From the NCBI GenBank assembly GCA_017462825.1, contig JAFTQI010000021.1, positions 1 to 58,261 of the forward strand: a stretch of 58,261 bases of DNA. The letters run 5' to 3'. The translations under genes and the position numbers were made by a program. This document shows positions 1 through 8,444 of this stretch, in pieces. The stretch's first letter is position 1, and every line of letters begins with the position of its first letter. The notes beneath the pieces were generated by a model that worked only from the letters and a program-made list of their open reading frames with translations, ran no database searches and was not told where the DNA came from. Source of the stretch: Clostridia bacterium. Lineage in GTDB: Bacteria > Bacillota_A > Clostridia > Christensenellales > Borkfalkiaceae.

Positions 1-56
1 ACTCACGACCTCCAGGGCCACAATCTGGCGCTCTAACCAACTGAGCTATGCCCGCC
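1..56 (-). tRNA. tRNA-His (GTG), 3' part cut off by the window edge
   Basis: Read on the minus strand the gene begins with an extra G before the acceptor stem GCGGGCA, followed by TA and a D arm beginning GCTCAGTTGG. The anticodon loop is TTGTGGC, giving anticodon GTG. The extra 5' G (position -1) is the known identity element of tRNA-His and agrees with the anticodon. The last anticodon-stem pair looks like an A-C mismatch. The T arm and acceptor 3' strand lie outside the window. It is the third gene of a co-oriented tRNA set. Confidence 0.9.
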
Positions 57-62
57 ATATTT

Positions 63-139
63 TGGTGCGCCTGAAGAGATTCGAACTCCTGACACACGGC
101 TTAGAAGGCCGTTGCTCTATCCAACTGAGCTACAGGCGC
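63..139 (-). tRNA. tRNA-Arg (TCT)
   Basis: On the minus strand the acceptor stem GCGCCTG pairs with CAGGCGC. The anticodon stem-loop is CGGCC-TTCTAAG-CCG with anticodon TCT, which reads AGA/AGG. The T arm contains GTTCGAATC, the discriminator is A, and the 3' CCA is encoded. It lies 6 bases upstream of tRNA-His and about 23 bases downstream of tRNA-Gly, so the three are probably cotranscribed. Confidence 0.96.
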
Positions 140-162
140 ATTCAATGCTCTCCTAAAAAAAG

Positions 163-236
<74 letters not shown>

Positions 237-276
237 ATTTCTTCGAATAACACCGCCGCATCGATAACGCTTGTAT

Positions 277-305
277 ATAATAGCATTATTATCATAAATT
301 GTCAA
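277..305 (-). promoter_or_regulatory. Promoter of the tRNA Gly-Arg-His operon
   Basis: On the minus strand TTGACA (300-305) is followed after exactly 17 bases by TATTAT (277-282), about 40 bases upstream of tRNA-Gly. The rest of 306-455 is very AT-rich, with long T runs, and I see no gene in it. Confidence 0.8.
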
Positions 306-455
306 ACATTTTTCGGGTGTTTTTTCAAAAATTTACAAATTTTTTTTCATGCTTATGAATTTTTGTTTTGCTTAACCTTTTTTTTAACTTTCTAAAAAAA
401 ACCAAAAAAACTTTCTCGGTTTGGTTGTGTTATTTTATTCGAATATGTTATAATA

Positions 456-809
456 TTACCGTAAAACAAAAAACGAGAAACCTGAACGGAACAAGAGTAC
501 CCATAAATATATATTGAGTACGCCTAAAAGTGGCATGAGTACCATAAGCAGCATGTCTGAACGTTTATATTTTAAAATGAACATGCATACGTAAATGGTA
601 ATTGCGCCGCCCAAAAGTCCTGCAATACAAAGTTTGCCGGTATATCGCTCAGCGGGCTTTGCGTTCGGCGTTTTTTCGGCGTCGGCGAGATTGTCGCGAG
701 CGTTAAGCTCGGCAAGTTTTTCTTTGTCACGCAAGGATTTTACGAGTAAGAAAGAATAGAAATTAATTGCAAGAATATAGGCAACAAGCAATACGTATAA
801 AATAATCAT
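456..809 (-). CDS. Small integral membrane protein, DUF1294-like
   Basis: A 117-residue protein with a hydrophobic N-terminal helix (about residues 1-22), a charged loop rich in Lys, Glu and Asp (about 25-55), and two or three further helices (about 60-78 and 84-112). The central pattern GLLGGAITIYVCMFILKYK followed by MLMPLLGVLNIYLW resembles the DUF1294 family, in which a conserved GG...G...M...HK pattern separates two helices. The function of that family is unknown. It is divergent from purH with 50 bases between start codons. No strong ribosome binding site is visible, so the start is less certain than the frame. Confidence 0.65.
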   Translation of the reverse strand: MIILYVLLVAYILAINFYSFLLVKSLRDKEKLAELNARDNLADAEKTPNAKPAERYTGKLCIAGLLGGAITIYVCMFILKYKRSDMLLMVLMPLLGVLNIYLWVLLFRSGFSFFVLR

Positions 810-859
810 ACGTTTAGTATTTACGAAAATGACAAAAAAATTACGTAGGAGTATAAATT

Positions 860-2398
860 ATGAAGAAAAGAGCATTGGTAAGCGTTTCTGATAAGTCGGG
901 CATTGTGGAATTCTGTCAGCGTTTGATCGCGTGCGACTATGAAATTATTTCCACAGGCGGCACGGCAAAGGCGCTTAAGGACGCAGGACTTCCCGTTATT
1001 GGGATTAGCGAGTTGACGGGTTTTCCCGAATGCTTGGACGGGCGTGTAAAGACGTTGCACCCTATCGTACACGCAGGATTGTTGGCGATGCGTTCCAACC
1101 CCGAGCATATGGCGCAGCTTGAAAAACTTGGCATCAATACGATTGACATCGTTGCTGTGAATTTGTATCCTTTTAAAGCGACGATTTCCAAGCCGAATGT
1201 CTCCTTTGAAGACGCCGTGGAAAACATCGACATCGGCGGTCCGACGATGATTCGTGCCGCGGCAAAAAACTATCAAGACGTAGCGGTTGTCGTTGATCCG
1301 AAAGACTATGAGCGCGTGCTTTCCGAATTGGAAGCAGGGGGGATCACCCTTGACACGAAGAAATACTTGCAATACAAGGTATTCGCGCATACTGCGGTTT
1401 ATGATAGCATGATTTCCAACTATTTGGCGGAAAAATTGGACATTCGTTTCCCCGACAGTATCACGTTCGCTTATGAAAAAACGCAGGATATGCGCTACGG
1501 CGAAAATCCCCATCAAGGCGCTTCCTATTATAGTGAAGAATTTATCCGTGCGGGTTCGCTTTCCAAAGCAAAACAACTTTGGGGCAAGGAGCTTTCCTAT
1601 AATAATATTAACGACGCGAATGGGGCTTTAGAGCTTGTAAAAGAGTTTGACGAGCCTTGCGTAGTGGCTTGTAAACACGCAAACCCTTGCGGGGTAGGCG
1701 TGGGCAAGAGTATTCATGAAGCATACGTAAAAGCGTATGAATCTGACCCCGTATCCGTCTTTGGCGGAATTTTGGCAATCAACGGACAGGTGGACGAAGC
1801 GACGGCAACGGAAATCAATAAGATTTTCATTGAAATCGTTATCGCGGAAAGCTTTACGGACGGCGCGCTTGAAATTTTAAAACAAAAAAAGAATATTCGT
1901 TTGTTGGAGCTTCCCGATATTAGGGCAAAACGCGAAGCGAGCGCGTATGATATGAAGAAAGTCTACGGCGGCTTGCTCGTGCAGGACTATGACAACACGT
2001 TATTTGCGCCCGAAAACTTGAAAGTTGTGACTAAGCGTGCGCCTACGGAAGAAGAGATGAAAGCGCTTATGTTCAACTGGAAGGTCGTAAAACACACGAA
2101 ATCCAACGCAATCGTTGTCGGGAAAGAAGATAGAACGACAGGGATCGGTATGGGGCAAACGAACCGCATTTGGGCGGCGCAACAAGCGATTGCGCACGCA
2201 GGTGAAGAGGTAAAAGGGTCGGTTATGGCGTCCGACGCGTTCTTCCCGTTCCCTGACTGCGTGGAAGAATGCGTGAAGGCGGGAATCACGGCGATTGTAC
2301 AACCGGGCGGAAGCATTAAAGACCAACTCTCCATTGACGCATGCGACGAAGCTGGGATTGCAATGATCTTTGTTGGGGATAGACATTTTAAGCACTAA
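860..2398 (+). CDS. purH: Bifunctional AICAR formyltransferase / IMP cyclohydrolase
   Basis: Catalyses the last two steps of de novo IMP synthesis in the cytoplasm: formylation of AICAR by 10-formyl-THF, then ring closure. At 512 residues it has the normal family length. The N-terminal cyclohydrolase domain shows STGGT (31-35), GRVKTLHP (61-68) and [14 protein letters not shown] (124-137). The C-terminal transformylase domain shows RYGENPHQ (212-219) and CKHANPCG (271-278), which includes the catalytic Lys-His pair. The start is supported by TAGGAG nine bases upstream. It stands alone here rather than in a pur operon, and a hairpin terminator follows. guaB and guaA, which use its product, are about 31 kb away. 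Confidence 0.98.
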   Translation: MKKRALVSVSDKSGIVEFCQRLIACDYEIISTGGTAKALKDAGLPVIGISELTGFPECLDGRVKTLHPIVHAGLLAMRSNPEHMAQLEKLGINTIDIVAVNLYPFKATISKPNVSFEDAVENIDIGGPTMIRAAAKNYQDVAVVVDPKDYERVLSELEAGGITLDTKKYLQYKVFAHTAVYDSMISNYLAEKLDIRFPDSITFAYEKTQDMRYGENPHQGASYYSEEFIRAGSLSKAKQLWGKELSYNNINDANGALELVKEFDEPCVVACKHANPCGVGVGKSIHEAYVKAYESDPVSVFGGILAINGQVDEATATEINKIFIEIVIAESFTDGALEILKQKKNIRLLELPDIRAKREASAYDMKKVYGGLLVQDYDNTLFAPENLKVVTKRAPTEEEMKALMFNWKVVKHTKSNAIVVGKEDRTTGIGMGQTNRIWAAQQAIAHAGEEVKGSVMASDAFFPFPDCVEECVKAGITAIVQPGGSIKDQLSIDACDEAGIAMIFVGDRHFKH

Positions 2399-2434
2399 AA
2401 TCTCGTTCAACGTGTACACGGTATAGAAGAAACT

Positions 2435-2467
2435 AAAAAGAGCAGCGATAAAATCGCTGCTCTTTTT
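2435..2467. terminator. Bidirectional terminator between purH and the TSCPD gene
   Basis: A perfect hairpin (AGAGCAGCGAT / ATCGCTGCTCT, loop AAA) with A run on the left and T run on the right. It lies between two convergent genes and can serve both strands. Confidence 0.92.
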
Positions 2468-2485
2468 GCGCTTATTCAAACAATA

Positions 2486-2740
2486 TTAGCCGTTTTTCGA
2501 CGCTTTATATTCACCGATAGCTTTTGCGAGCTGATCGGGGCAAGACGTATTGTTTCTGCAACGGATCCCCGTCAGTAAGCCTTCAATTTCATCGATGTTT
2601 TTGCCTTCTACGAGCTTGGCAATACCTTGTAAGTTGCCGCCGCAACCGCCGATAAAGCGTACGCTATGCAATTTATTTTCGTTATCAACGTCAAAAACAA
2701 TCGTTCTGGAGCAAGTTCCTTTCGTGGCATAAGTAAACAT
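2486..2740 (-). CDS. TSCPD domain-containing protein (TIGR03905 type)
   Basis: An 84-residue cytoplasmic protein carrying the name-giving TSCPD motif at residues 65-69. The conserved cysteines are C10, C33, C61 and C67, the last within TSCPD. Glycine-rich GGCGGNLQGI spans 31-40. The family resembles the C-terminal domain of adenosylcobalamin-dependent ribonucleotide reductases and is suspected to bind metal, but its role is not known. GAGGTG sits six bases before ATG at 2740, so I prefer this start to a GTG three codons upstream that overlaps the ribosome binding site. Confidence 0.9.
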   Translation of the reverse strand: MFTYATKGTCSRTIVFDVDNENKLHSVRFIGGCGGNLQGIAKLVEGKNIDEIEGLLTGIRCRNNTSCPDQLAKAIGEYKASKNG

Positions 2741-2797
2741 AATGATCACCTCATAGAATATAATCGCCCAAGGGCGTAAGCGGAGATTTTAGAAAAA

Positions 2798-3325
2798 TCA
2801 ATCCACCAAAGTTTCGTAAATAGCGGAATACAAATCGGACGCTTTGCATTCCCAGTTTTTATAAATACGTTGCGCCGTTTTCTTATCGGGAATCACGAAT
2901 TTCAAATCGAGCATCGGTTGTCCGGGCGCGAGGATTTTTAAGAGTACCGTGTACGAGCCGTCCACGTTTTGATAGTAGTCCGATTTACACTCTTGACGGT
3001 TGCGGAGTTTACCGCTGTTATTTTTAACAAAAGCGGAAATTTCTTCACGGATACTTTTCGGGATATTGATATAAAAGCTATTTAAGCTATCCCGACCGTC
3101 TTTTGTAATCATATACAGCGTTTCTTCGGTGGAGGGGGATACGCGACAAATAAACCCGTCGTCCAAAAGTCTAGGCAAAAGCTCCACGCAGTCCATATAA
3201 TTAAGCCAATTATTCCCCGCCGTACACATTTCCACGATGGTGCGTTCGGAAAGCGCCGTTTCCATCTTATCGAAAACGAAAAGCATGATTAATTTATTGA
3301 CGGACGTTTCGCCTTGTATTTGCAT
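2798..3325 (-). CDS. DUF4364 family protein
   Basis: A 175-residue soluble protein beginning MQIQGETSVNKLIMLFVFDKME, which matches the usual start of the DUF4364 family found in Clostridia. The N-terminal half (about 1-85) looks like a winged-helix fold. The C-terminal half has alternating beta-like segments ending in Trp-Glu-Cys. Function is unknown; a DNA-binding role is inferred from the fold only. The frame continues upstream, but AGGAGA ten bases before ATG 3325 and family length fix this start. The upstream region toward 3430 would otherwise add a non-conserved tail. Confidence 0.85.
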   Translation of the reverse strand: MQIQGETSVNKLIMLFVFDKMETALSERTIVEMCTAGNNWLNYMDCVELLPRLLDDGFICRVSPSTEETLYMITKDGRDSLNSFYINIPKSIREEISAFVKNNSGKLRNRQECKSDYYQNVDGSYTVLLKILAPGQPMLDLKFVIPDKKTAQRIYKNWECKASDLYSAIYETLVD

Positions 3326-3449
3326 TCGTAAATCTCCTGTTCCCCCAAGCCGCAACCACGGCTTTTTTGCTTTCTGTGTTCCTGAAAACCAAATTGCATA
3401 TATTATACACAATTTTTTATGAAAAATCAAGATGTTTTACAAAAAAATA

Positions 3450-3479
3450 TTGCTTCTTTGTAAAAAAATATGCTATAAT
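3450..3479 (+). promoter_or_regulatory. Promoter of the Nudix gene
   Basis: TTGCTT (3450-3455), an 18-base spacer and TATAAT (3474-3479), 31 bases before the start codon of the Nudix hydrolase. Confidence 0.75.
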
Positions 3480-3509
3480 AATTAAAAAGAAGGGAAAAAG
3501 GAGCAATTT

Positions 3510-4040
3510 ATGAATTACGAGGAAAAAACCGTTCGAAAAAATTATATATATAAAGGAAAGATACTGAATCTTCGTTGCGACGACGCGGAGCTGCCCAACG
3601 GTCAGCCTTGCAAAAGGGAAATTATAGAGCATAGCGGCGGCGCTTGCGTGCTCTACGTCGAGCAGGGAAAAATCCTGCTTGTCCGTCAATATCGGTATGC
3701 ATACGGGGAGAGTATTTATGAGATTCCCGCAGGTAAACTTGAGCCAAACGAAGACCCCATGTACGCGGCGAAACGGGAATTGGAGGAAGAGGGCGGTATT
3801 CAAACGAACGATTTAGAGCTCCTTTTTATTAACTATCCAACCCCGGGTTATACGAACGAAAAAATCTATATTTACCGCGCACATTCAGGCACTCGAGTGC
3901 AAGCACATTTAGACGAGGACGAGTTCTTGGACGCGGAGTTTATTCCTGAAGAAAGGGTGAGAGAAATGCTGAAAAACGGAGAAATCCGCGACGGCAAAAC
4001 GATTATTGCTTTGCAAGCCTATTTCTTATCGAAAAAATAA
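3510..4040 (+). CDS. nudF: Nudix hydrolase, ADP-ribose pyrophosphatase type
   Basis: Hydrolyses ADP-ribose (or related ADP-sugars) to AMP and ribose 5-phosphate, a cytoplasmic housekeeping reaction. The 176-residue protein contains a complete Nudix box, G-x5-E-x7-RELEEEGGI, at residues 75-97 with the metal-binding glutamates intact. The upstream segment RQYRYAYGESIYEIPAGKLE and the downstream PTPGYTNEKIYIY are typical of the NudF/YqkG group. AAGGAG lies eight bases before the ATG. It has its own promoter and terminator, so it is monocistronic. Substrate choice is inferred from the subfamily. Confidence 0.92.
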   Translation: MNYEEKTVRKNYIYKGKILNLRCDDAELPNGQPCKREIIEHSGGACVLYVEQGKILLVRQYRYAYGESIYEIPAGKLEPNEDPMYAAKRELEEEGGIQTNDLELLFINYPTPGYTNEKIYIYRAHSGTRVQAHLDEDEFLDAEFIPEERVREMLKNGEIRDGKTIIALQAYFLSKK

Positions 4041-4075
4041 AAAAGGACGGAGTCGCATAGGACTCCGTTCTTTTT
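4039..4075. terminator. Terminator after the Nudix gene, probably bidirectional
   Basis: Hairpin ACGGAGTC / GACTCCGT with loop GCATAG, flanked by AAAAAGG and TTCTTTTT, between convergent genes. Confidence 0.9.
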
Positions 4076-4102
4076 GTAAAATAAGGAGAAAAATGAAGAA
4101 AA

Positions 4103-4312
4103 TTAGCAACCGCAGTTGCAACCGCAATTACAAGACGGCGTCAAAATCGCAGCGAGCGTACCGTTTTTGTACAAGCAGAACAAGAGCGCGAGAATAATAG
4201 GTAATCCGCAACCGCTGAAAATGCTGGAGCAGAAGAAGCCGTCCTTCGAGCCGAGAACGAGCAACGCGATAAGAATCCAAAGGGTAACGTTACCCTGATT
4301 GCAACAAGTCAT
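4103..4312 (-). CDS. Small Cys-rich membrane protein with a CNCGCNCGC tail
   Basis: A 69-residue protein preceded by a perfect AGGAGGT ribosome binding site, which makes the gene convincing despite its size. It begins MTCC, has two hydrophobic stretches (about 9-20 and 36-48) separated by a short Cys/Gly loop, and ends in CNCGCNCGC. In total ten of 69 residues are cysteines. I do not recognise a characterised family. The paired cysteines suggest metal binding or disulfide cross-linking, as in small spore or envelope proteins of Clostridia, but that is inference. A similar Cys-Asn-Cys-Gly-Cys element occurs in the unrelated-looking protein at 38445. Its leader can fold (see 4333-4378). Confidence 0.75.
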   Translation of the reverse strand: MTCCNQGNVTLWILIALLVLGSKDGFFCSSIFSGCGLPIILALLFCLYKNGTLAAILTPSCNCGCNCGC

Positions 4313-4332
4313 AAATAACCTCCTGTGTTTCG

Positions 4333-4378
4333 CCGCAGGGGTATGTAAGTGTAACCTTTAAAGGGTAAAATCCTGCGG
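4333..4378 (-). other. Foldable 5' leader of the Cys-rich membrane protein gene
   Basis: On the minus strand CCGCAGG (4372-4378) pairs with CCTGCGG (4333-4339), enclosing a self-complementary CCTTTAAAGG. The fold ends about 10 bases before the AGGAGGT of the gene at 4312. It is not followed by a T run, so it is not a terminator. It may affect translation or mRNA stability. I cannot match it to a known riboswitch. Confidence 0.4.
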
Positions 4379-4478
4379 TTTTGTGTTTCTATTACATAAT
4401 ATTCGCAAAATATGTCGGTTTGTGCGTGAAAATACAGGATATGCCAAGAAAAAATTCTGAATAACTGAGCGCATTTTG

Positions 4479-4507
4479 TTGCGTTAATCAAAAAAATGCG
4501 CTATAAT
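4479..4507 (+). promoter_or_regulatory. Promoter of the ECF S component-coaX operon
   Basis: TTGCGT (4479-4484), 17 bases, TATAAT (4502-4507). The start codon follows at 4615 after a leader of about 100 bases. The remainder of 4313-4614 holds the foldable leader of the divergent gene and otherwise nothing I recognise. Confidence 0.7.
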
Positions 4508-4614
4508 ATTATATATTCGCGGCGAATATATCTTGGATAATTTGACCGATAAGCGAATAAATACTTATTTTTGCTACGTGTATCCTATAATAAGGAACGC
4601 GATAGGAGGTTTTT

Positions 4615-5172
4615 ATGAAACGTGACGTTGCGCACGAGGTTGCTTTTATTGGCGTTATGACCGCACTTATGGCGGTCGTGTTGACTTTGGAAACGTATGT
4701 TTTCATTTATTTTATTAAGCCGTCGCCGGCATTTTTAACGATTCCGTTGTTTATTGCCCTTTCCATGTATGGTGATTGGAAATGAGCGTTTGTTGGCGGA
4801 ACGATATTCGGCTGTTGCTCCTTTGTTCTTTCGTTTATCGTTGGGTACGAAGTATTCTTCAATCCCTTGATTTCCGTTTTGCCTAGAACCCTTACGGGCG
4901 TAATAGGATATTGGATATTGCGCGGTTTAAGCGCGTTGACGAAGGGAAAAGGCAAAGATATTGTCCGCGCGGTTGCCGCGGGGATTACGGTGGTAGTGCA
5001 TACGGTGTTGGTATTGGGCGCGATGGAGTTGTTTGCGAGCGGCGGCGCGTTCTTTGATACGGTATGGCAAACGATTATCGGCGCGAATTTCCTTCCCGAA
5101 TTGCTTTGCGCAATTTTCTTAGTGCCGATTTTGATTCGCGTGATTAAGAGATATCTTGGCGCGAGAAAATAA
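4615..5172 (+). pseudogene. ECF transporter S component (probably pantothenate), interrupted by an in-frame TGA
   Basis: From ATG 4615 (AGGAGGT seven bases upstream) the frame reads MKRDVAHEVAFIGVMTALMA and runs 56 codons to TGA at 4783-4785. The same frame then continues without further stops to 5172, giving about 185 residues in all, the usual S-component size. The second part has NPLISVLPRTLTG, a hallmark of the ECF_trnsprt family (substrate-binding membrane subunit of energy-coupling factor importers), and about five to six helices overall. The stop follows GDWK, where a tryptophan (TGG) would fit. Adjacent coaX suggests pantothenate uptake. TGA is a normal stop elsewhere in this window. 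A nonsense mutation or sequencing error is most likely; a TTG at 4867 could restart a fragment. Confidence 0.75.
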
Positions 5173-5193
5173 TAGGGAAAAGGACGAAATAAA

Positions 5194-5973
5194 ATGATTA
5201 TTTGTATCGATATAGGTAATACGAATATTAAATACGCAATTTACGATAAGGATGAATTAAAAGTTTCCTTCCGCGTGGCGACCGATTTTAAGAAAACGTC
5301 GGACGAGTACGGCGCACAGCTTACCGGTATGCTCACGGCGCAAGGGCTTTCCGCTGCCGATATTGAAGGCGGGATTGTTTCGTCCGTTGTGCCGTCCCTC
5401 GATTATACGATTGACAAAATGTGTACGCTGTATTTAGAAATCGAGCCGTTGCATATCGCGCCCGGTTTAAAATCGGGTTTGAATATCCGTTGCGACGACG
5501 CAAGAGAAGTCGGCGCGGACAGAATTGTAAACTGTGTTTCTGCAATCGTAGGATACAGCGAGGGTACGCCTATGATTGTCGTGGACTTCGGTACGGCGAC
5601 GACCTTTAATATTATCAGCGAAAACAATGAGTTTATCGGCGGCGTTATTGCACCGGGAATCAAAGGCTCGCTCGATTCGCTTGTCAACGGCACGGCGAAG
5701 CTTCCGAGGGTGGAAATCGAAGCGCCCAAGAGCATTATCGCGAAAAACACGGTAACGAATATGCAGGCGGGAATTGTTTTCGGGTTTGCGGGACTTGTCG
5801 AATACATTGTAAAGCGGATAAAAAAGGAGCTCAAAGCCACGAGAGTAAAAACGGTGGCAACGGGCGGTTTTTCGACGATTATCGCCAAGGAAATCGAAGG
5901 GATCGACGTGGTGGATAAACTCTTGACCCTCAAGGGCTTGAAATATTTATACGACTTGAACGCAAAAGCGTAA
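5194..5973 (+). CDS. coaX: Type III pantothenate kinase
   Basis: Phosphorylates pantothenate to 4'-phosphopantothenate with ATP, the first committed step of CoA synthesis, in the cytoplasm. The 259-residue protein has the ASKHA-fold phosphate loop DIGNTNIKYAI (6-16), the GADR motif with the catalytic Asp (107-110) and the second phosphate motif DFGTATTFN (131-139). The type III enzyme requires a monovalent cation and is not feedback-inhibited by CoA. It starts 21 bases after the ECF S component, which supports a shared transcript and a pantothenate specificity for that transporter. Confidence 0.97.
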   Translation: MIICIDIGNTNIKYAIYDKDELKVSFRVATDFKKTSDEYGAQLTGMLTAQGLSAADIEGGIVSSVVPSLDYTIDKMCTLYLEIEPLHIAPGLKSGLNIRCDDAREVGADRIVNCVSAIVGYSEGTPMIVVDFGTATTFNIISENNEFIGGVIAPGIKGSLDSLVNGTAKLPRVEIEAPKSIIAKNTVTNMQAGIVFGFAGLVEYIVKRIKKELKATRVKTVATGGFSTIIAKEIEGIDVVDKLLTLKGLKYLYDLNAKA

Positions 5974-6051
5974 ATGCGGTAGGCGTGTACGCGTTGAAAT
6001 GAAAAAAGTAACGGTATAGTGAGCGGCAAAAAAGCCGCTTTAGGAGGCAAT

Positions 6052-7335
6052 ATGACAAAGAAAGTAGGCGTAGCCATTTTAGGGCTTGGCGTAGTAGGCG
6101 GCGGTACCTATCAAACGCTTGTAGAGCATCACGATTTTTACTTGTCGACGCAGCAAGTAGATATTTCCGTTGAGATGGTGCTCGATAAGAATTTGGAAAG
6201 ATTAAAAGAACTTGGTGTGCCCGAAGAAAATATCGCCGGGAGCATTGAAGAAGTGCTTGCAAATCCGAACGTAGACATTGTCGTGGAAACGATTGGCGGC
6301 ATCGGTGTAGCGAAAGCGTTCGTTACGGCGGCGCTTCGTGACGGCAAGACGGTTGTCACGTCGAATAAAGAATTGATTTGTAAGTATTCGCACGAGCTTG
6401 AAAAAATCGCAAGACGGAATCATTGCGGTTTGTACTATGAAGCGAGCTGCGTGGGCGGCGTGCCGATTATTCGCACCTTGCTCGACGGCGTGCAAGCGAA
6501 TAAAATACAAAGTATGATGGGTATTGTGAACGGTACAACCAACTATATTTTGACGAAAATGACCTACGAAGGCGCGGACTACGCCGACGCGTTGAAAGAA
6601 GCGCAAAGATTGGGGTATGCGGAGGCGAATCCCACGGCGGACGTGGACGGTTTCGACTCGATGTATAAGCTGTCCATTCTTTCGTCGATGGCGTTCCATA
6701 CGAAGATTCCGTATACGAAGATTTTCCGTGAGGGGATTAGTCAAATCGACGTAAAAGACATCATGTTCGGCAGAGAGCTCGGTTATACCTTAAAACTTTT
6801 GGCGATCGGTAAAAATACGGACAAGGGGATAGAAGTGCGCGTGCATCCTACGTTGATTCCCAACGCCCATCCTTTGGCAAGCGTGAATGATTCGTTCAAC
6901 GCGGTATACTTAACGGGCGACGCGGTAGACGACGTTATGCTTTACGGCCGCGGCGCAGGCGCGTTGCCTACGGCAAGCGCGGTCGTTTCCGACGTAATTT
7001 ACGCGGCAACCCACTCGGACGTAAAATATTCTACGTTCAAAAACACCGCTACGGCGGATAGTGCGGTGAAATTCGTTTCGGATTTCTCGAGTGCGTACTA
7101 TATCCGTGTTTCCGCGGAAGATAAGGCGGGTGTACTTGCAAAGATTAGCGGTATTTTCGGGAAATACGGCATTTCGATTGTAGAGCTTGCGCAAAAGGGT
7201 GAAGCGGTGGACGGCAAAGTCCCGCTTATTATCATCACCCATCAAACGAGCGAAAACAGCGTCAAGCGCGCAGTGGAAAAAATCAACGCGTCGGGCGTAG
7301 GCGAAGTACAGTCGGTTATCCGCGTGGAAAAGTAA
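6052..7335 (+). CDS. hom: Homoserine dehydrogenase
   Basis: Reduces aspartate semialdehyde to homoserine with NAD(P)H, the branch point to threonine and methionine. The 427-residue monofunctional enzyme has the Rossmann loop GLGVVGGG (11-18), the catalytic-domain stretch GIVNGTTNYILTKM, ANPTADVDGFDS, and a C-terminal ACT domain (about 345-427) that usually mediates threonine inhibition. AGGAGG sits five bases before ATG 6052, so the GTG 11 codons upstream is not used. No thrC, thrB or lysC is adjacent. A hairpin terminator follows. Confidence 0.96.
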   Translation: MTKKVGVAILGLGVVGGGTYQTLVEHHDFYLSTQQVDISVEMVLDKNLERLKELGVPEENIAGSIEEVLANPNVDIVVETIGGIGVAKAFVTAALRDGKTVVTSNKELICKYSHELEKIARRNHCGLYYEASCVGGVPIIRTLLDGVQANKIQSMMGIVNGTTNYILTKMTYEGADYADALKEAQRLGYAEANPTADVDGFDSMYKLSILSSMAFHTKIPYTKIFREGISQIDVKDIMFGRELGYTLKLLAIGKNTDKGIEVRVHPTLIPNAHPLASVNDSFNAVYLTGDAVDDVMLYGRGAGALPTASAVVSDVIYAATHSDVKYSTFKNTATADSAVKFVSDFSSAYYIRVSAEDKAGVLAKISGIFGKYGISIVELAQKGEAVDGKVPLIIITHQTSENSVKRAVEKINASGVGEVQSVIRVEK

Positions 7336-7350
7336 GCGGACGGATTTGAT

Positions 7351-7382
7351 AAAAAAGGGGACGAGTTTTCGTCTCTTTTTTC
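7351..7382 (+). terminator. Terminator after hom
   Basis: Imperfect hairpin of AAAAAAGGGGACGA with TCGTCTCTTTTTT, ending in a T run, 15 bases after the hom stop codon. Confidence 0.8.
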
Positions 7383-7398
7383 TTCTTTGGAGTATGGT

Positions 7399-8286
7399 AT
7401 GAAAGGATTAATCGTAATCAACGCCTATCCCAACGGCGCAAAATTTTATAGGCAGGCGGAACGAATCGCGGAAGAGCTCCGCGCGCTCGGTTGTAAAATG
7501 GACGTAAAGCGCAACGGTGAGATTTACGCAACGCTTAGCGGGCAGGGGGAATTTTTCCTTTCGTTTGCCGAAAAATACGATTTCGCGATTTATTTGGATA
7601 AGGACAAATATTTAGGCAGGGCGTTAGAAGCAAGCGGTTTAAAACTCTATAATAGCGCGAAAGCGATTGAAACGTGCGACGATAAAATGCAGACGTATTT
7701 TGCCTTGCGGAATGCGGGCGTGGCGCTTGCAAAGAGTATCCCCGCTCCGCTTTGCTACACGCCGAGAGCAAAGGTGGACGGAAAATTCCTTGAAAACGTA
7801 GCGAGGGAACTAGGCTTTCCCTTAGTCGTAAAAAAGAGCTACGGTTCGTTCGGGGCGGGTGTTCAACTCGTACACGGTATGCCCGAATTGATTGAAACGG
7901 CGAATAAAGTTCTTTATGAACCGCATTTTTATCAAGAGTACGTCAAGCAATCGAGCGGCAAGGATATCCGCGTGATTGTCATCGGCGACAAAGCGGTAGC
8001 GGCAATGGAGCGCGTTGCGCAAAACGGCGAATTTCGCTCAAATATCGAGCTCGGCGGTACAGGCAAACGCGTGGCTTTGCCCGAAAAATACGAGCAAACG
8101 GCGTTAAAAGCAGCGGCGGCGCTTGGACTTGATTATTGCGGCGTGGATCTTTTGGAAGTAGGCGACGGGTTGGTTTGCGAAGTCAATTCCAACGCGTTTT
8201 TTGAGGGAATCGAGAACGTTACGGGCGTGAACGTTGCCAAAGCGTACGCGGAATATATTCTATCAGATTCGATAAAAAACAGTTAA
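7399..8286 (+). CDS. RimK-like ATP-grasp ligase
   Basis: A 295-residue cytoplasmic ATP-grasp enzyme of the RimK/LysX/CofF group, which join an amino acid (often glutamate) to a peptide or small-molecule carboxylate through an acylphosphate. Visible elements are KGLIVINAYP at the N-terminus, the ATP-binding stretch LGFPLVVKKSYGSFGAGVQL (about 137-156), QEYVKQSSGKDIRVIVIGD, and the Mg-binding end DYCGVDLLEV...CEVNSNAFFEGIE. GGAG precedes ATG 7399. The substrate cannot be read from sequence; S6 modification, gamma-glutamyl addition and aminoadipate-type biosynthesis are all possible. It is monocistronic between two terminators. Confidence 0.88.
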   Translation: MKGLIVINAYPNGAKFYRQAERIAEELRALGCKMDVKRNGEIYATLSGQGEFFLSFAEKYDFAIYLDKDKYLGRALEASGLKLYNSAKAIETCDDKMQTYFALRNAGVALAKSIPAPLCYTPRAKVDGKFLENVARELGFPLVVKKSYGSFGAGVQLVHGMPELIETANKVLYEPHFYQEYVKQSSGKDIRVIVIGDKAVAAMERVAQNGEFRSNIELGGTGKRVALPEKYEQTALKAAAALGLDYCGVDLLEVGDGLVCEVNSNAFFEGIENVTGVNVAKAYAEYILSDSIKNS

Positions 8287-8304
8287 AAATTGGCGAAGAA
8301 AATT

Positions 8305-8330
8305 GTCCCCGCTCGGGGACTATTTTTTTT
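8305..8330 (+). terminator. Terminator after the ATP-grasp gene
   Basis: GTCCCC-GCTC-GGGGAC hairpin followed at once by a run of nine or ten T. Confidence 0.93.
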
Positions 8331-8350
8331 GCGTTTGAAAGAGGGAATAC

Positions 8351-8379
8351 TTGACAAGCTTTACAAAACGTGATATAAT
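8351..8379 (+). promoter_or_regulatory. Consensus sigma-A promoter of the 4,6-dehydratase gene
   Basis: TTGACA (8351-8356), 17 bases, TATAAT (8374-8379): a perfect consensus promoter, 65 bases before the start codon. Confidence 0.92.
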
Positions 8380-8444
8380 AATGAAGTTAGAAATATCAAA
8401 ATCAGCGTTTCATAACTGAGCAAACGTGGGGATTTGGAGTTGGT

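Noticed and set aside
821..1576. A 251-codon minus-strand frame opposite purH
   Set aside because: It is a shadow of a clear purH coding sequence with all motifs intact on the plus strand.
4783..4785. TGA read as tryptophan or selenocysteine
   Set aside because: TGA ends other genes here (hisZ, oppC, oppD, yabQ), tryptophan is normally TGG, and no SECIS-like hairpin is apparent directly after the codon.
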